Assembly: GCF_014378415.1 (NCBI RefSeq)
Contig: NZ_JACMNS010000049.1
Coordinates: 1-36,558 of the forward strand
Reading direction: 5' to 3'
Source: Aquabacterium sp.
Lineage (GTDB): Bacteria > Pseudomonadota > Gammaproteobacteria > Burkholderiales > Burkholderiaceae_C
DNA length: 36,558 nucleotides
Shown: positions 25,148-33,168 of the stretch, piece after piece
Numbering within the stretch: position 1 is the stretch's first letter
Layout: the number at the start of each line of letters is the position of its first letter
Notes under the pieces: model-generated
Databases searched by the model: none
What the model saw: the letters and a program-made list of their open reading frames with translations, nothing else
What the model was told of the DNA's origin: nothing
Position numbers and translations under genes: made by a program

Positions 25148-26122
25148 ATGCCATTGTCTGCCTCAGCGCCCTCAACGCCAGACCTGATCACCCGCCACCT
25201 GGCCCACCTGCGCGTGCAACGCCGCCTGGCCGAGCGCACGCTGGCCATGTACCAGGACGCCTTCAAGCGCCTGGACACTTTCTGCACCAAAGAGGCCTTG
25301 AGCCTGCCCGCCGTCAAACCGCACCACGTGCGCGGCTGGGCCGCCCGCCTGCACGCTGCCGGCCTGGGCCCCCGCAGCATTGCCATCACCTTGTCGGCCT
25401 GGCGGGGCTTGTTCCGCTGGATGGGCCGCGAAGGCCTGGCCACCCTCAACCCGGTGGAAGGCGTGCGCGCGCCCAAAGGCCCCAAGCCCCTGCCCAAGGC
25501 CCTGTCGGTGGAGCAAGCCGTGGCGCTGTCCACCGAAGCGCCGCCCAAGGCCCCGCCGCCCCGCAGCCGCGATGCGCGCGAAGCCCCCTGGCTGGCCGCG
25601 CGCGACCACTGCATGGTCGAGCTGCTGTACGGCAGCGGCCTGCGCAGCGCCGAGCTGCTGGGCCTGGACGTGAGCGCCGGCCCACAAGCCCTGGGCTGGC
25701 TGGACCGCGATGGCGCCGAAGCCCATGTGCTGGGCAAAGGCAGCAAGCGCCGCACCGTGCCCGTGGGCACCCAGGCCTTGAAAGCCCTGAGCGCCTGGCT
25801 GGAGATGCGCCCTGCCCTGGCCCCGCCTGGCGAGCCCGCCTTGTTCGTGAGCCGCCTGGGCCGCCGCCTGACCGCCGTGCAGTTGCGCAACCGCCTCAAG
25901 CAGATGGCCATCGATGCGGGCCTGCCCACCCATGTGCACCCCCACATGCTGCGGCACAGTTTTGCCAGCCACCTGCTGCAATCCAGCGGTGACCTGCGGG
26001 CGGTGCAAGAGCTGCTGGGCCATGCCCACATCACCACCACCCAGGTCTATACCAAGCTGGATTTTCAGCACTTGGCCAAGGTGTATGACGCGGCCCACCC
26101 CCGGGCCAAGCGCAAGGGTTGA
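25148..26122 (+). CDS. xerC: Tyrosine recombinase XerC
   Basis: 324 residues; with XerD it resolves chromosome dimers at dif. The N-terminal SAM-like domain covers about 10-105 and the catalytic domain 115-320. The catalytic set is complete: R166 (YGSGLRSAE), a lysine in KGSKRR (197-200), H266-x-x-R269 (HMLRHSF), H292 (LGHAHI) and nucleophile Y301 (QVYTKLD), with the same spacings as E. coli XerC. A Pro/Arg-rich insert (132-145) lies in the catalytic domain, as seen in beta relatives. The ATG at 25148 is chosen; a TTG at 25130 is possible. It follows terC by 176 bp instead of DUF484, so it must have its own promoter or read-through. GACAAT lies 5 nt before the ATG. Confidence 0.95.
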   Translation: MPLSASAPSTPDLITRHLAHLRVQRRLAERTLAMYQDAFKRLDTFCTKEALSLPAVKPHHVRGWAARLHAAGLGPRSIAITLSAWRGLFRWMGREGLATLNPVEGVRAPKGPKPLPKALSVEQAVALSTEAPPKAPPPRSRDAREAPWLAARDHCMVELLYGSGLRSAELLGLDVSAGPQALGWLDRDGAEAHVLGKGSKRRTVPVGTQALKALSAWLEMRPALAPPGEPALFVSRLGRRLTAVQLRNRLKQMAIDAGLPTHVHPHMLRHSFASHLLQSSGDLRAVQELLGHAHITTTQVYTKLDFQHLAKVYDAAHPRAKRKG

Positions 26123-26131
26123 CGGGCCAAC

Positions 26132-26917
26132 TCAGGGCGAAGAAACCAGCCCGAGTTGCTCGCGCTGCAGCAGTGCCGCAAAATCAGGGCCCTTCAACAC
26201 TTGGTATTCGGCCCACCGTGCCGCGCCCAGGGGGTCGGATTCATCCAGGCGCGCAGCCGGGTGGCACATGAGGGCGGTGACCCCTTGCGTGTGCGGTAGC
26301 CAGTGGGCCAGCCGGGTGAGGTAGCGCGGTGCATGGCCGTCAAAGTCGTAGACGCCCAGCAGCCGGTCGGTGGTGGCGAAGCCTTGTTGGCGGGCCAGTC
26401 GGCGCAAGGGGCCACTGCCCAGGGCCGCGATCAATCGGCCTTTCCAGCCCTGCGCCACGCGGGCATCACTGATGCGCAACCACGGCCTGGGGCCGCCCGC
26501 CGGGTAGCGCTGGGCCAGCACCTGGACCAGGCACTGGCGCACTTGCGGTAACTGGTGCACGTGCTGGTGGCCATCGACGTAATGGGGTGCCTGGCCCAAG
26601 GTCGCTTCAAACCGGTCGAGCTGCGCCACGATGGCTTGGCGCAGCGCGGCGGGGTCGAGCTGGCGAGCGCAGGCTTTGAGGATCAGGCGGCCCAGGGCTT
26701 GGGGGTGGGCGGCAAACTCGGTGAGGTCAAGGTGCAAGCCGACGTGGCATTGCGCCAGCACTTGGCGCGTCAGGCTGCGGGCGGCCTCGGGCCAACGGGG
26801 GCTGAGCACCAGGCAAGAGGTGGCGCCAACCCGGCCAGCGTGCACCAGCGCCAGGATGCCTTCGTCGATGGCGGGGCTCATGGCGTAGTCGTCAGCGGTG
26901 ACAATCAGCGATTTCAT
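26132..26917 (-). CDS. ChbG/HpnK (YdjC) family carbohydrate deacetylase, LgmC/NaxD-like
   Basis: 261-residue metal-dependent deacetylase. Metal-site motifs are TADDYAMS (7-14), HLDLTEF (about 60-66) and VDGHQHVHQLP (about 117-127); MCHPA follows near the C terminus. This YdjC family includes NaxD of Francisella and LgmC of Bordetella, which deacetylate undecaprenyl-phosphate-linked N-acetylhexosamine before transfer to lipid A. The divergent ArnT-like gene 19 bp away and the glycosyltransferase/GtrA pair beyond it strongly suggest that role. An alternative is chitooligosaccharide or hopanoid deacetylation, which the neighbours do not support. The ATG at 26917 is preferred over 26938 by the family N terminus. 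Confidence 0.88.
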   Translation of the reverse strand: MKSLIVTADDYAMSPAIDEGILALVHAGRVGATSCLVLSPRWPEAARSLTRQVLAQCHVGLHLDLTEFAAHPQALGRLILKACARQLDPAALRQAIVAQLDRFEATLGQAPHYVDGHQHVHQLPQVRQCLVQVLAQRYPAGGPRPWLRISDARVAQGWKGRLIAALGSGPLRRLARQQGFATTDRLLGVYDFDGHAPRYLTRLAHWLPHTQGVTALMCHPAARLDESDPLGAARWAEYQVLKGPDFAALLQREQLGLVSSP

Positions 26918-26936
26918 CCGGCCCAGTCTATCGCCC

Positions 26937-28415
26937 ATGTTCAGAACCCCCGCCCGCCTGTTTGCCGCGCTGACTGTGTGGCTGATGACCTTGGCCGTTT
27001 GGCGCCCGTTTGCCGTGCCCGATGAGGGGCGCTACACCGATGTGGCGCGCTGGATGCTGCGCAGCGGCGATTGGGTGGTACCCCGGCTGAATGGCCAGCC
27101 TTTCCTGCACAAGCCGCCACTGTATTACTGGCTGGAGGCAGCGGCCATGGGAGCGTTCGGGCCCCACGCGCTGGTGGCGCGGGCCACGTCCGTGGTCGCG
27201 GCTTTGCTGATCTGTAGTGCGGCCTATGCCCTGGTCAAGCGGTGGGTTGACGAGCCCAGTGCCCGCTGGACGGCGGTGCTGCTGGCCACCAATCCGCTGA
27301 TGGTGTTGGGCTCGCAGTACGCCAACCTGGACATGCTGGTGGCCTCGTGCATCACGGTGACCATTGCCCTGGCGGCGCTGGCCTGCGGGGCAGAGCCAAC
27401 ACGGCGCCGCCATTGGTGGTGGGCCGCTTATGCCGTGGCGGCATTGGGGGTGCTGGCCAAGGGCCTGATTGGCTTGGTGCTGCCGGGGGCAGTGTTTGTG
27501 CTGTGGTCCTTGCTGGAGCGGCGCCCGCATCGCTTGCTGGACGGCCTGAGTGTCATCGGCTTGGCGTTGATGGGCTTGATGGTGCTGCCCTGGTTTGTGC
27601 TGATGGAGCGCCAGGTGCCGGATTTCATGCACTTTTTCTTTGTGGTGCAGCAGTTTGAACGCTTCACCGAGGCGGGCTTTAACAATGCCTTTGGGCCGTG
27701 GTTTTACCCGGCCATTGTGGCGTTGGGCATGCTGCCCTGGAGCCTGCTGGCGTGGCCGGCGTTGCGCGCCAGTGGGCGTGGCGAAGGCTCCGCCCGCAGT
27801 CTGCATTGGCTGGCGCTGGCCTGGTTCGCGGTGGTGATGGTGTTTTTCTCGATGCCGAGGTCCAAGCTGGTGGGCTACATCTTGCCTTTGGCCCCCGCCG
27901 TCGCCATTTTGCTGGGCCCTTGGGTGGCGCGCTGGCGCTGGCGCATGCACCTGGCCAGCCTGGGCGCGGTGCTGTGCGCGGTGTTGGTGGGAGTGGCGGT
28001 TTTCAAGCAGAACGACGATGCGACGAGCCTGGCCCGGGCCTTGAAATCGCAGATCGCCCCGTCGGACGAGGTGGTGTTCTGGGATCGTTACGACTACGCC
28101 GTGCCGGTGGCCCTGGACCGCAGCACGCCGGTTTCGGTGGTGGGCGACTGGTCGGCCACCAGCCGCCAGTTGCCCGACAATTGGCGCCGTGAGTTGGTTG
28201 AGGGCCAGGAGTTCGCGGGGCGCGCTGATTCGCCGCTGGTGTCGCGGGATCAATGGCAGGCCCGGGCGCTGGCCAACCCAGCCCGCGTGCACTGGATTTG
28301 GGTAGACCGGCAGACCGCCGCCAGCGATCCTTTGCTGAAGGGCTTGCCCATCGTGCAAAGTGCAGGCCGCGTGGTGGTGGTGGTGAAGGCCTGGCCTCAG
28401 CGAAACGCCCAGTAG
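26937..28415 (+). CDS. ArnT-like (PMT/GT-C family) glycosyltransferase, LgmB/FlmK-like
   Basis: 492-residue integral membrane transferase with about 11-12 helices. The first periplasmic loop carries the ArnT/PMT motif PDEGRYTDVARWML (about 29-42, the catalytic acidic pair), followed by HKPPLYYWLEA. Next comes the helix repeat pattern (FGPHALVARATSVVAALLI) and the block FFFVVQQFERF. ArnT enzymes move aminosugars from undecaprenyl phosphate to lipid A phosphates in the periplasm, lowering negative charge and polymyxin binding. Beside a ChbG-type deacetylase and a GtrB-like enzyme the sugar is probably glucosamine or galactosamine rather than aminoarabinose, since no arnA/arnB-type genes are seen. 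It overlaps the convergent gtrA-like gene by 19 bp. Start at 26937 avoids overlap with the divergent gene. Confidence 0.88.
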   Translation: MFRTPARLFAALTVWLMTLAVWRPFAVPDEGRYTDVARWMLRSGDWVVPRLNGQPFLHKPPLYYWLEAAAMGAFGPHALVARATSVVAALLICSAAYALVKRWVDEPSARWTAVLLATNPLMVLGSQYANLDMLVASCITVTIALAALACGAEPTRRRHWWWAAYAVAALGVLAKGLIGLVLPGAVFVLWSLLERRPHRLLDGLSVIGLALMGLMVLPWFVLMERQVPDFMHFFFVVQQFERFTEAGFNNAFGPWFYPAIVALGMLPWSLLAWPALRASGRGEGSARSLHWLALAWFAVVMVFFSMPRSKLVGYILPLAPAVAILLGPWVARWRWRMHLASLGAVLCAVLVGVAVFKQNDDATSLARALKSQIAPSDEVVFWDRYDYAVPVALDRSTPVSVVGDWSATSRQLPDNWRRELVEGQEFAGRADSPLVSRDQWQARALANPARVHWIWVDRQTAASDPLLKGLPIVQSAGRVVVVVKAWPQRNAQ

Positions 28416-28789
28416 CGGCTGAAGGCATAGGTGGCCACGGCCACGGTCACCAGGGTGATGCCCAGCACCAGCCAGAAGGGCCAGGCCAGCGTGTGCAGCA
28501 AGGCCAGCAGCAAAGCCTGGTTGCCCAAAAAGCTGCCCAGCGCCACCACGAAAAAACGGCGCAAGGCCTGAGCGTGCGGCCTGAGCGACCCCGCAAAAGA
28601 GAAGGCCCGGTGCCCCACATAGCTGACCGGAAAAGCCGTGGCAAAAGCCAGCGGGTTGGCCCAACTCGGCGGCACGCCCAAGGCGCCGTTCAGCCCCAAG
28701 GCGACCACGTAGTGCACCCCCGCCGCCGCGATGCCCACGAGGACAAAGCGGATGGGACCGGGTGGCCAGCGCTCAGTCTGCGCTGTCAT
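28397..28789 (-). CDS. GtrA-like membrane protein, probable lipid-linked sugar flippase
   Basis: 130 residues with four transmembrane helices: about 14-33, 40-57, 70-90 and 97-118. The pattern I-R-F-V-L-V-G at the start, PVSYVGHRAFSF in the middle and YAFSRYWAF at the end is typical of GtrA. GtrA proteins are thought to flip polyprenyl-phosphate sugars across the inner membrane; LgmD of Bordetella fills this place in lipid A modification. The ATG at 28789 lies inside the end of the upstream glycosyltransferase gene (17-nt overlap), so the two are co-translated. Upstream frame to 28855 is rejected because it runs inside that gene. Confidence 0.87.
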   Translation of the reverse strand: MTAQTERWPPGPIRFVLVGIAAAGVHYVVALGLNGALGVPPSWANPLAFATAFPVSYVGHRAFSFAGSLRPHAQALRRFFVVALGSFLGNQALLLALLHTLAWPFWLVLGITLVTVAVATYAFSRYWAFR

Positions 28790-29771
28790 TGGCCGGACCC
28801 GAGCTGGCGGTGATGTCGGCCACCAGGTAGGTCGGTCGGCCCTTGACCTCGTCATAGACGCGGGCCAGGTACTCGCCCAAAATGCCGATGAACAGCAACT
28901 GGATGCCCGAAAAAAACATGATGCTGGCCACGATGGTGGGCCAACCCGGCACGGACTCGTTGAAGAACATGTAGTCGATCACAACGTTCAGGCCATAGCC
29001 CAAGGCCATCAGGGCCAGCACAAAGCCCACCGCACTCGATACGCGCAGCGGCAGGGCCGAAAAACCGGTGAAGCCGGTCCACGCCAGTCGGATCAATTTG
29101 CGCTTGGAATACGTGGTCTCGCCAACGGTGCGGGACAAGGGCGTGTAGGGCAGGCCCAGGGTGCGAAAGCCCACCCAGGCGTACAAGCCCTTCATGAAGC
29201 GTTCGCGCTCTGGCAAGGCCTTCAGGGCGTTGACCACGCAGCGGTCCATCAAGCGGAAGTCGCCCGCGTCTTCGGGGATGCTGAACTGCCCACCGACGCT
29301 GAGCATGCGGTAAAAAAGACGGGCGCCCCAGCGCTTGAAGCTGGATTCCTGATCCCGGTCTTGGCGCACGGCGTAGACCATGTCCACCCCATCGCACCAG
29401 TGCGAGAGCATTTGCGACAACATCTCGACCGGGTGCTGCCCATCGGCGTCCATGCCGATCACCACGCCGCCCTTGGCGTGGTCCAGGCCGGCGGTCAACG
29501 CGGCTTCTTTGCCAAAGTTGCGCGACAGGCGGATCACCGACAAACGCAGTGCGGGGCTGAGCCTTTGCACGGTGCCCGCGGTGTCGTCCGAGCTGCCATC
29601 GTCGACGACCAGGATCTCCCATTGCGGCACGTGCGGCACCAGCCAGGCGGCGATGCCCTTGACCGTGTCGCCAATGGCGCCCGATTCATTGAAGGCGGGC
29701 AGGACGATGGTGACCAAGGTGCCGTCCAGGGTGCGCCGGGTCGATGCCTGGGGGGTGTCATGAGCATGCAT
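28773..29771 (-). CDS. Polyprenyl-phosphate glycosyltransferase (GT2, GtrB/DPM type), LgmA-like
   Basis: 332 residues. The cytoplasmic GT2 domain (about 18-235) has IVLPAFNES, VVDDGSSDDT and the metal-binding MDADGQHP. Two transmembrane helices follow (about 218-250 and 262-290), ending GEYLARVYDEVKGRPTYLV, the hallmark of GtrB/ArnC-type enzymes. It should load a sugar on undecaprenyl phosphate in the cytoplasm. The order gene-gtrA plus the nearby ArnT-like and deacetylase genes suggest N-acetylhexosamine for lipid A (inference). The start is uncertain: ATG at 29771 gives a typical N terminus, and 29819 is possible; neither has a good ribosome site. Divergent from the rlmI-like gene. Confidence 0.88.
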   Translation of the reverse strand: MHAHDTPQASTRRTLDGTLVTIVLPAFNESGAIGDTVKGIAAWLVPHVPQWEILVVDDGSSDDTAGTVQRLSPALRLSVIRLSRNFGKEAALTAGLDHAKGGVVIGMDADGQHPVEMLSQMLSHWCDGVDMVYAVRQDRDQESSFKRWGARLFYRMLSVGGQFSIPEDAGDFRLMDRCVVNALKALPERERFMKGLYAWVGFRTLGLPYTPLSRTVGETTYSKRKLIRLAWTGFTGFSALPLRVSSAVGFVLALMALGYGLNVVIDYMFFNESVPGWPTIVASIMFFSGIQLLFIGILGEYLARVYDEVKGRPTYLVADITASSGPANDSAD

Positions 29772-29830
29772 GGCGCGTATTGGAACAGGGAACCGGGGGA
29801 CAATCGGCGGTTTAAGCACCGTCAGCCCTC

Positions 29831-31024
29831 ATGAAAACCATCACCCTGCGCGAAGGCAAGGAAAGATCGCTCCACCGCCGCCACCCCTGGGTGTTCCAGG
29901 GCAGCATCGCCAAGGGTGGGGGCGATGCCGGCGAGACCGTGCGCGTGCAGTCGCACGATGGCCAGTTTTTGGCCTGGGGCTCGTTCAGCCCCACGTCGCA
30001 GATCCGCGTGCGGGCCTGGAGTTTTGACGAGGCCGAGCGCATTGACGCGGCGTTCTTTGAGCGCCGCATTGCGCAGGCCGTGGCCTTGCGCCCGCGCTTG
30101 GCCATTGCCAGCGACGCGATGCGCCTGATCCACGGTGAGGCCGATGGCCTGCCCGGCCTGGTGGTCGACCGCTATGCCCACTTGCTGAGCGCCCAGTTTT
30201 TGAGCGTGGGCGTGGAGCGCTGGCGCGATGTGATCGCCGACGCTTTGCTGCAAGCCACCGGCTGCCATCACATTTATGAACGTTCCGACGTGGGCGTGCG
30301 CGAGCTGGAAGGCCTGCCCCAGCGCACCGGCTGGCTGCGCCACCCCGAGGGCGATCCCTTGGTCACCGAGCTGGCGATCCGCGAGCACGACTTGCGCCTG
30401 AGCCTGGACGTGGCCGAGGGCCACAAAACCGGCTACTACCTGGACCAGCGCGACAACCGCAAGCTGTTCGCCGACCTGGTCCGCCAGCTGGGCGCCAAGC
30501 GCGTGCTGAACTGCTACAGCTACACCGGCGGCTTCAGTGTGGCGGCCCTGGCCGGTGGCGCCACCGAGGTCATCAGCGTGGATTCGTCGGGCCCCGCCTT
30601 GGCCCGCGCCAACGCCCACGTCGCCCTGAACGGCTTTGATGCTAGCCTGCACACCACGCTGGACGCCGACGTGAACGCCACCCTGCGCCGCTTCATCACC
30701 GAAGGCCAGCAGTTCGACGCCATCGTGCTGGATCCGCCCAAGTTCGCGCCCACCGCCGCCCACGCAGAACGCGCCGCGCGCGCCTACAAGGACATCAACC
30801 GCCTGGCCTTCAGGCTGCTGTCGCCCGGCGCAGCACTGCTGACGTTTTCGTGCTCGGGCGGCATCAGCGCCGACCTGTTCCACAAGATCGTGGCCGGCGC
30901 GGGTCTGGACGCGGGCGTGGACGGCTACATCGTCAAGCGCCTGGAGGCCTCGCCCGACCACCCCACCACCGTCACCTTCCCCGAAGGCGAGTACCTGAAG
31001 GGACTCGTGATATTGCGCCGTTGA
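29831..31024 (+). CDS. rlmI: RlmI-like 23S rRNA (cytosine-C5) methyltransferase
   Basis: 397 residues, matching E. coli RlmI (396). An N-terminal PUA RNA-binding domain covers about 1-80 (KERSLHRRHPWVFQGSI). A central linker follows (LIHGEADGLPGLVVDRY), then the Rossmann methyltransferase with motif I NCYSYTGGFSVAAL, motif IV LDPPKFAP and the Cys-containing FSCSGG of m5C enzymes. YYLDQRDNR is also family-typical. RlmI methylates C1962 of 23S rRNA with S-adenosylmethionine. The start at 29831 gives the family N terminus. It stands alone, divergent from the glycosyltransferase. Confidence 0.92.
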   Translation: MKTITLREGKERSLHRRHPWVFQGSIAKGGGDAGETVRVQSHDGQFLAWGSFSPTSQIRVRAWSFDEAERIDAAFFERRIAQAVALRPRLAIASDAMRLIHGEADGLPGLVVDRYAHLLSAQFLSVGVERWRDVIADALLQATGCHHIYERSDVGVRELEGLPQRTGWLRHPEGDPLVTELAIREHDLRLSLDVAEGHKTGYYLDQRDNRKLFADLVRQLGAKRVLNCYSYTGGFSVAALAGGATEVISVDSSGPALARANAHVALNGFDASLHTTLDADVNATLRRFITEGQQFDAIVLDPPKFAPTAAHAERAARAYKDINRLAFRLLSPGAALLTFSCSGGISADLFHKIVAGAGLDAGVDGYIVKRLEASPDHPTTVTFPEGEYLKGLVILRR

Positions 31025-31042
31025 ATAACCACGCAATTTACC

Positions 31043-31087
31043 CGGACATGCAGAAGTGCGGACATCATCCATGGCATTGGCGGACAT
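31043..31087. repeat. Three CGGACAT direct repeats upstream of the AraC-type gene
   Basis: CGGACAT occurs at 31043-31049, 31059-31065 and 31081-31087. The last two extend to GCGGACAT and are 22 bp apart, about two helical turns; the first two are 16 bp apart. The array ends 39 bp before the regulator's ATG. A CATAAT (-10-like) sequence overlaps the third copy. AraC-family proteins usually bind direct repeats, so these may be autoregulatory sites (inference). Confidence 0.5.
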
Positions 31088-31126
31088 AATTTGTAACGCC
31101 AATGAACAACCACGGACCGTACCGAC

Positions 31127-32215
31127 ATGAGTTTCAAGCCCACGATCTGGGATTTCCGCCGCGGCATTGCCACGGCTCGCGTCTTGACCCAACTGGGCTA
31201 TGAACGCGGCGTCAGCGTGGACGCCATGCTGCGCCACACCGGCATCACCCGCGCCCAACTGGACAACCCCAAGGCCGAGATCGAAGCGCTGCAAGAAGTG
31301 CAGCTCATCCGCAACCTGAGCACCGAGCTGAACCACGCCTCCGAGCTGGGCATCCACGCTGGCTGCCGGTACCACGTCACCACCTACGGGCTGTGGGGCT
31401 ATGCCGTCATGAGCAGCCCCACGCTGGGCAGCGCCGTGTCGATGGCTTCGCGCATGTTGAACTTGACCTTCTCGCTCACCACCAACGTGATCGAGCGCCA
31501 GGGCGACCTCATCACCTCGACCTTCCAGACCGACCACCTGCCGCCCGATGTGCGCCAGTTCATCATCGACCGCGACCGTGCCGCCATCGTCACCCTGCAG
31601 CGCGAGGTCCTGGGCGCGCCGATACCCTACCGGGAAGTGCAAATGAAGCGCCCGGAGCCAGCGCCCGAGGTGGTGGCCGCCTACACCGCCCTGTTCGGCG
31701 TTCGCCCCAGCTTCAACATGCCGCACGAGCGCAATATTTTTGACGCCAGCCTGATGGACCTGCCCCTGCCGCAGGCCAACCCGCACACCGCCCAGCTGTG
31801 CGAGCAGATGTGCCGCAACCTGATGGAAAGCCGCCATGCCCGCACCGGCGTGGCCGCCGATGTGCGCGATCGCCTGCTGCGCACCCCCGGCCACATCCCC
31901 GACATGGAGAAAGTGGCCGAGGAAATGAGCATGACCTCGCGCACCCTGCGCCGCCACCTGACGGCCGAAGGCGCCACCTTCCGCGGCCTGCTCGAAGAAG
32001 TGCGCCGCACCCTGACCGAAGAGCTGATGGCGACCGCCAGCCTGACGCACAGCGAGATCGCCGAGCGCTTGGGCTACGCCGACGTCACCACCTTCATCGA
32101 GGCCTTCCGCCGCTGGAAGGGCATGGCGCCCAGCGAGTACCGCCGCAGCCAGGGCCTGACCCCACCGACCACGCGGCTGGCCCGCGCGCGCCTGAGCCTC
32201 AAGAATGCGGCCTGA
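31127..32215 (+). CDS. AraC-family transcriptional regulator with arabinose-binding-like N domain
   Basis: 362 residues. The N-terminal part (about 15-205: LTQLGYERGVSVDAMLRHTGI, LGIHAGCRYHVTTYGLWGYAVMSSPTLGSAV) matches the ligand-binding domain (PF12625-type) found in OruR/VirS-like AraC proteins. The C-terminal double helix-turn-helix covers about 245-340, with MEKVAEEMSMTSRTLRRHL and HSEIAERLGYADVTTFIEAFRRWKGMAPSEYRR. The ligand is unknown. The gene has no divergent partner, and the next gene (HDOD) is 68 bp downstream on the same strand, so it may regulate that gene or act elsewhere. Direct CGGACAT repeats lie upstream. Confidence 0.92.
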   Translation: MSFKPTIWDFRRGIATARVLTQLGYERGVSVDAMLRHTGITRAQLDNPKAEIEALQEVQLIRNLSTELNHASELGIHAGCRYHVTTYGLWGYAVMSSPTLGSAVSMASRMLNLTFSLTTNVIERQGDLITSTFQTDHLPPDVRQFIIDRDRAAIVTLQREVLGAPIPYREVQMKRPEPAPEVVAAYTALFGVRPSFNMPHERNIFDASLMDLPLPQANPHTAQLCEQMCRNLMESRHARTGVAADVRDRLLRTPGHIPDMEKVAEEMSMTSRTLRRHLTAEGATFRGLLEEVRRTLTEELMATASLTHSEIAERLGYADVTTFIEAFRRWKGMAPSEYRRSQGLTPPTTRLARARLSLKNAA

Positions 32216-32283
32216 AGGCGGGCCAATTTCCCCATCACGATGTGGCGTGCAGGCATAGACTGCGTCGTGAAAGGTAGCCCGCC

Positions 32284-33114
32284 ATGACCATCGAATCCCC
32301 CCTGCGCAACCTCAACATCGACCTGCCCGCTTGTCCCAGCACCCTGGTCAAGCTGTCGCTGTTGATGGCCGAAGAAGACTGCACCACCGAACAATTGGCC
32401 GAGGTCATTGAAAACGACATGGCCCTGTCGTCGGCCGTGGTGCGCACCGTCAACTCGGCGCTGTTCGGCCTGCTCAAGCGGGTCGAGACCGTGCACGAGG
32501 GCATCCGCTACCTGGGCATGGCCCAAGTGTCCGGCCTGACGTATGAGATCGGGCTGCGCGGCGCTTTCCCGCCCGGCCCGCTGCTGCAGACCATCTGGGA
32601 CCGCGCTGGCATCCGTGGCCTGGCCATGAGCAGCATCGCGCGCCAGCTGGACGTGGATCAATGGCTGGCCCACACCATCGGCCTGTTCGCCGAGAGCGGG
32701 CGCGCCGTGCTGATCGCCTACGACCACACGCGCTACATGGCACTGGACAGCAAGAGCACCAACGAAGAACAACTGGCCGAGGCTGAGATCGCGGCCTTTG
32801 GCGTCAGCCACTCGGCCCTGGGCGGCGCCCTGTGCCAGTCGTGGGGCCTGTCCCGCGAGGTGGCCGATGGCGTGCGTTGCCGTTCACAAGGCCCGGCTTC
32901 GTGGGCCAACGAACGCCCGCAGGTGCAACGCCTGCTGACCATCGGCGCGGCCGTGGACGGCCTGCTGCTCGATCCGGTCACCGCCGCCGACCCGGCCGCC
33001 ATGTGGCAAAAGCTGGAACCCCTGATCCACCAGATCGGGATGAACTTCCAGGCCTTCCAGATGGCGACCGTGCGGGTGTGTGAACGACTTAACACCGCGC
33101 GCCAAAAAGTCTAA
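32284..33114 (+). CDS. HDOD-domain protein
   Basis: 276 residues almost wholly made of an HDOD domain (about 8-215): LPACPSTLVKLSLLM, VIENDMALSSAVVRTVNSALFGL and GIRYLGMAQVSGL. HDOD proteins resemble HD phosphohydrolases but usually lack the catalytic metal residues and act in signalling, often with kinases or c-di-GMP enzymes. AAAGG 12 nt upstream of the ATG is a fair ribosome site. The hybrid histidine kinase follows 54 bp downstream, so the two may form a signalling unit (inference). Confidence 0.9.
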   Translation: MTIESPLRNLNIDLPACPSTLVKLSLLMAEEDCTTEQLAEVIENDMALSSAVVRTVNSALFGLLKRVETVHEGIRYLGMAQVSGLTYEIGLRGAFPPGPLLQTIWDRAGIRGLAMSSIARQLDVDQWLAHTIGLFAESGRAVLIAYDHTRYMALDSKSTNEEQLAEAEIAAFGVSHSALGGALCQSWGLSREVADGVRCRSQGPASWANERPQVQRLLTIGAAVDGLLLDPVTAADPAAMWQKLEPLIHQIGMNFQAFQMATVRVCERLNTARQKV

Positions 33115-33168
33115 AACCTGCCGCCTCAACACTCAAGTCGCCCGCACGCCGGACGATAACCAGAGACG

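Noticed and set aside
25148-26122. The tyrosine recombinase gene as the integrase of a mobile element
   Set aside because: Residues and spacing are those of housekeeping XerC, and no attachment-site repeats or cargo-type excision genes are seen.
26928-28664. 578-codon minus-strand frame opposite the ArnT-like gene
   Set aside because: The plus-strand protein has clear ArnT motifs; the opposite frame is a Gln/His/Pro/Arg-rich shadow.
29822-32050. 742-codon minus-strand frame across rlmI and the AraC-type gene
   Set aside because: It covers two well-supported plus-strand genes and their gap; its composition is that of an antisense frame and no domain is recognisable.
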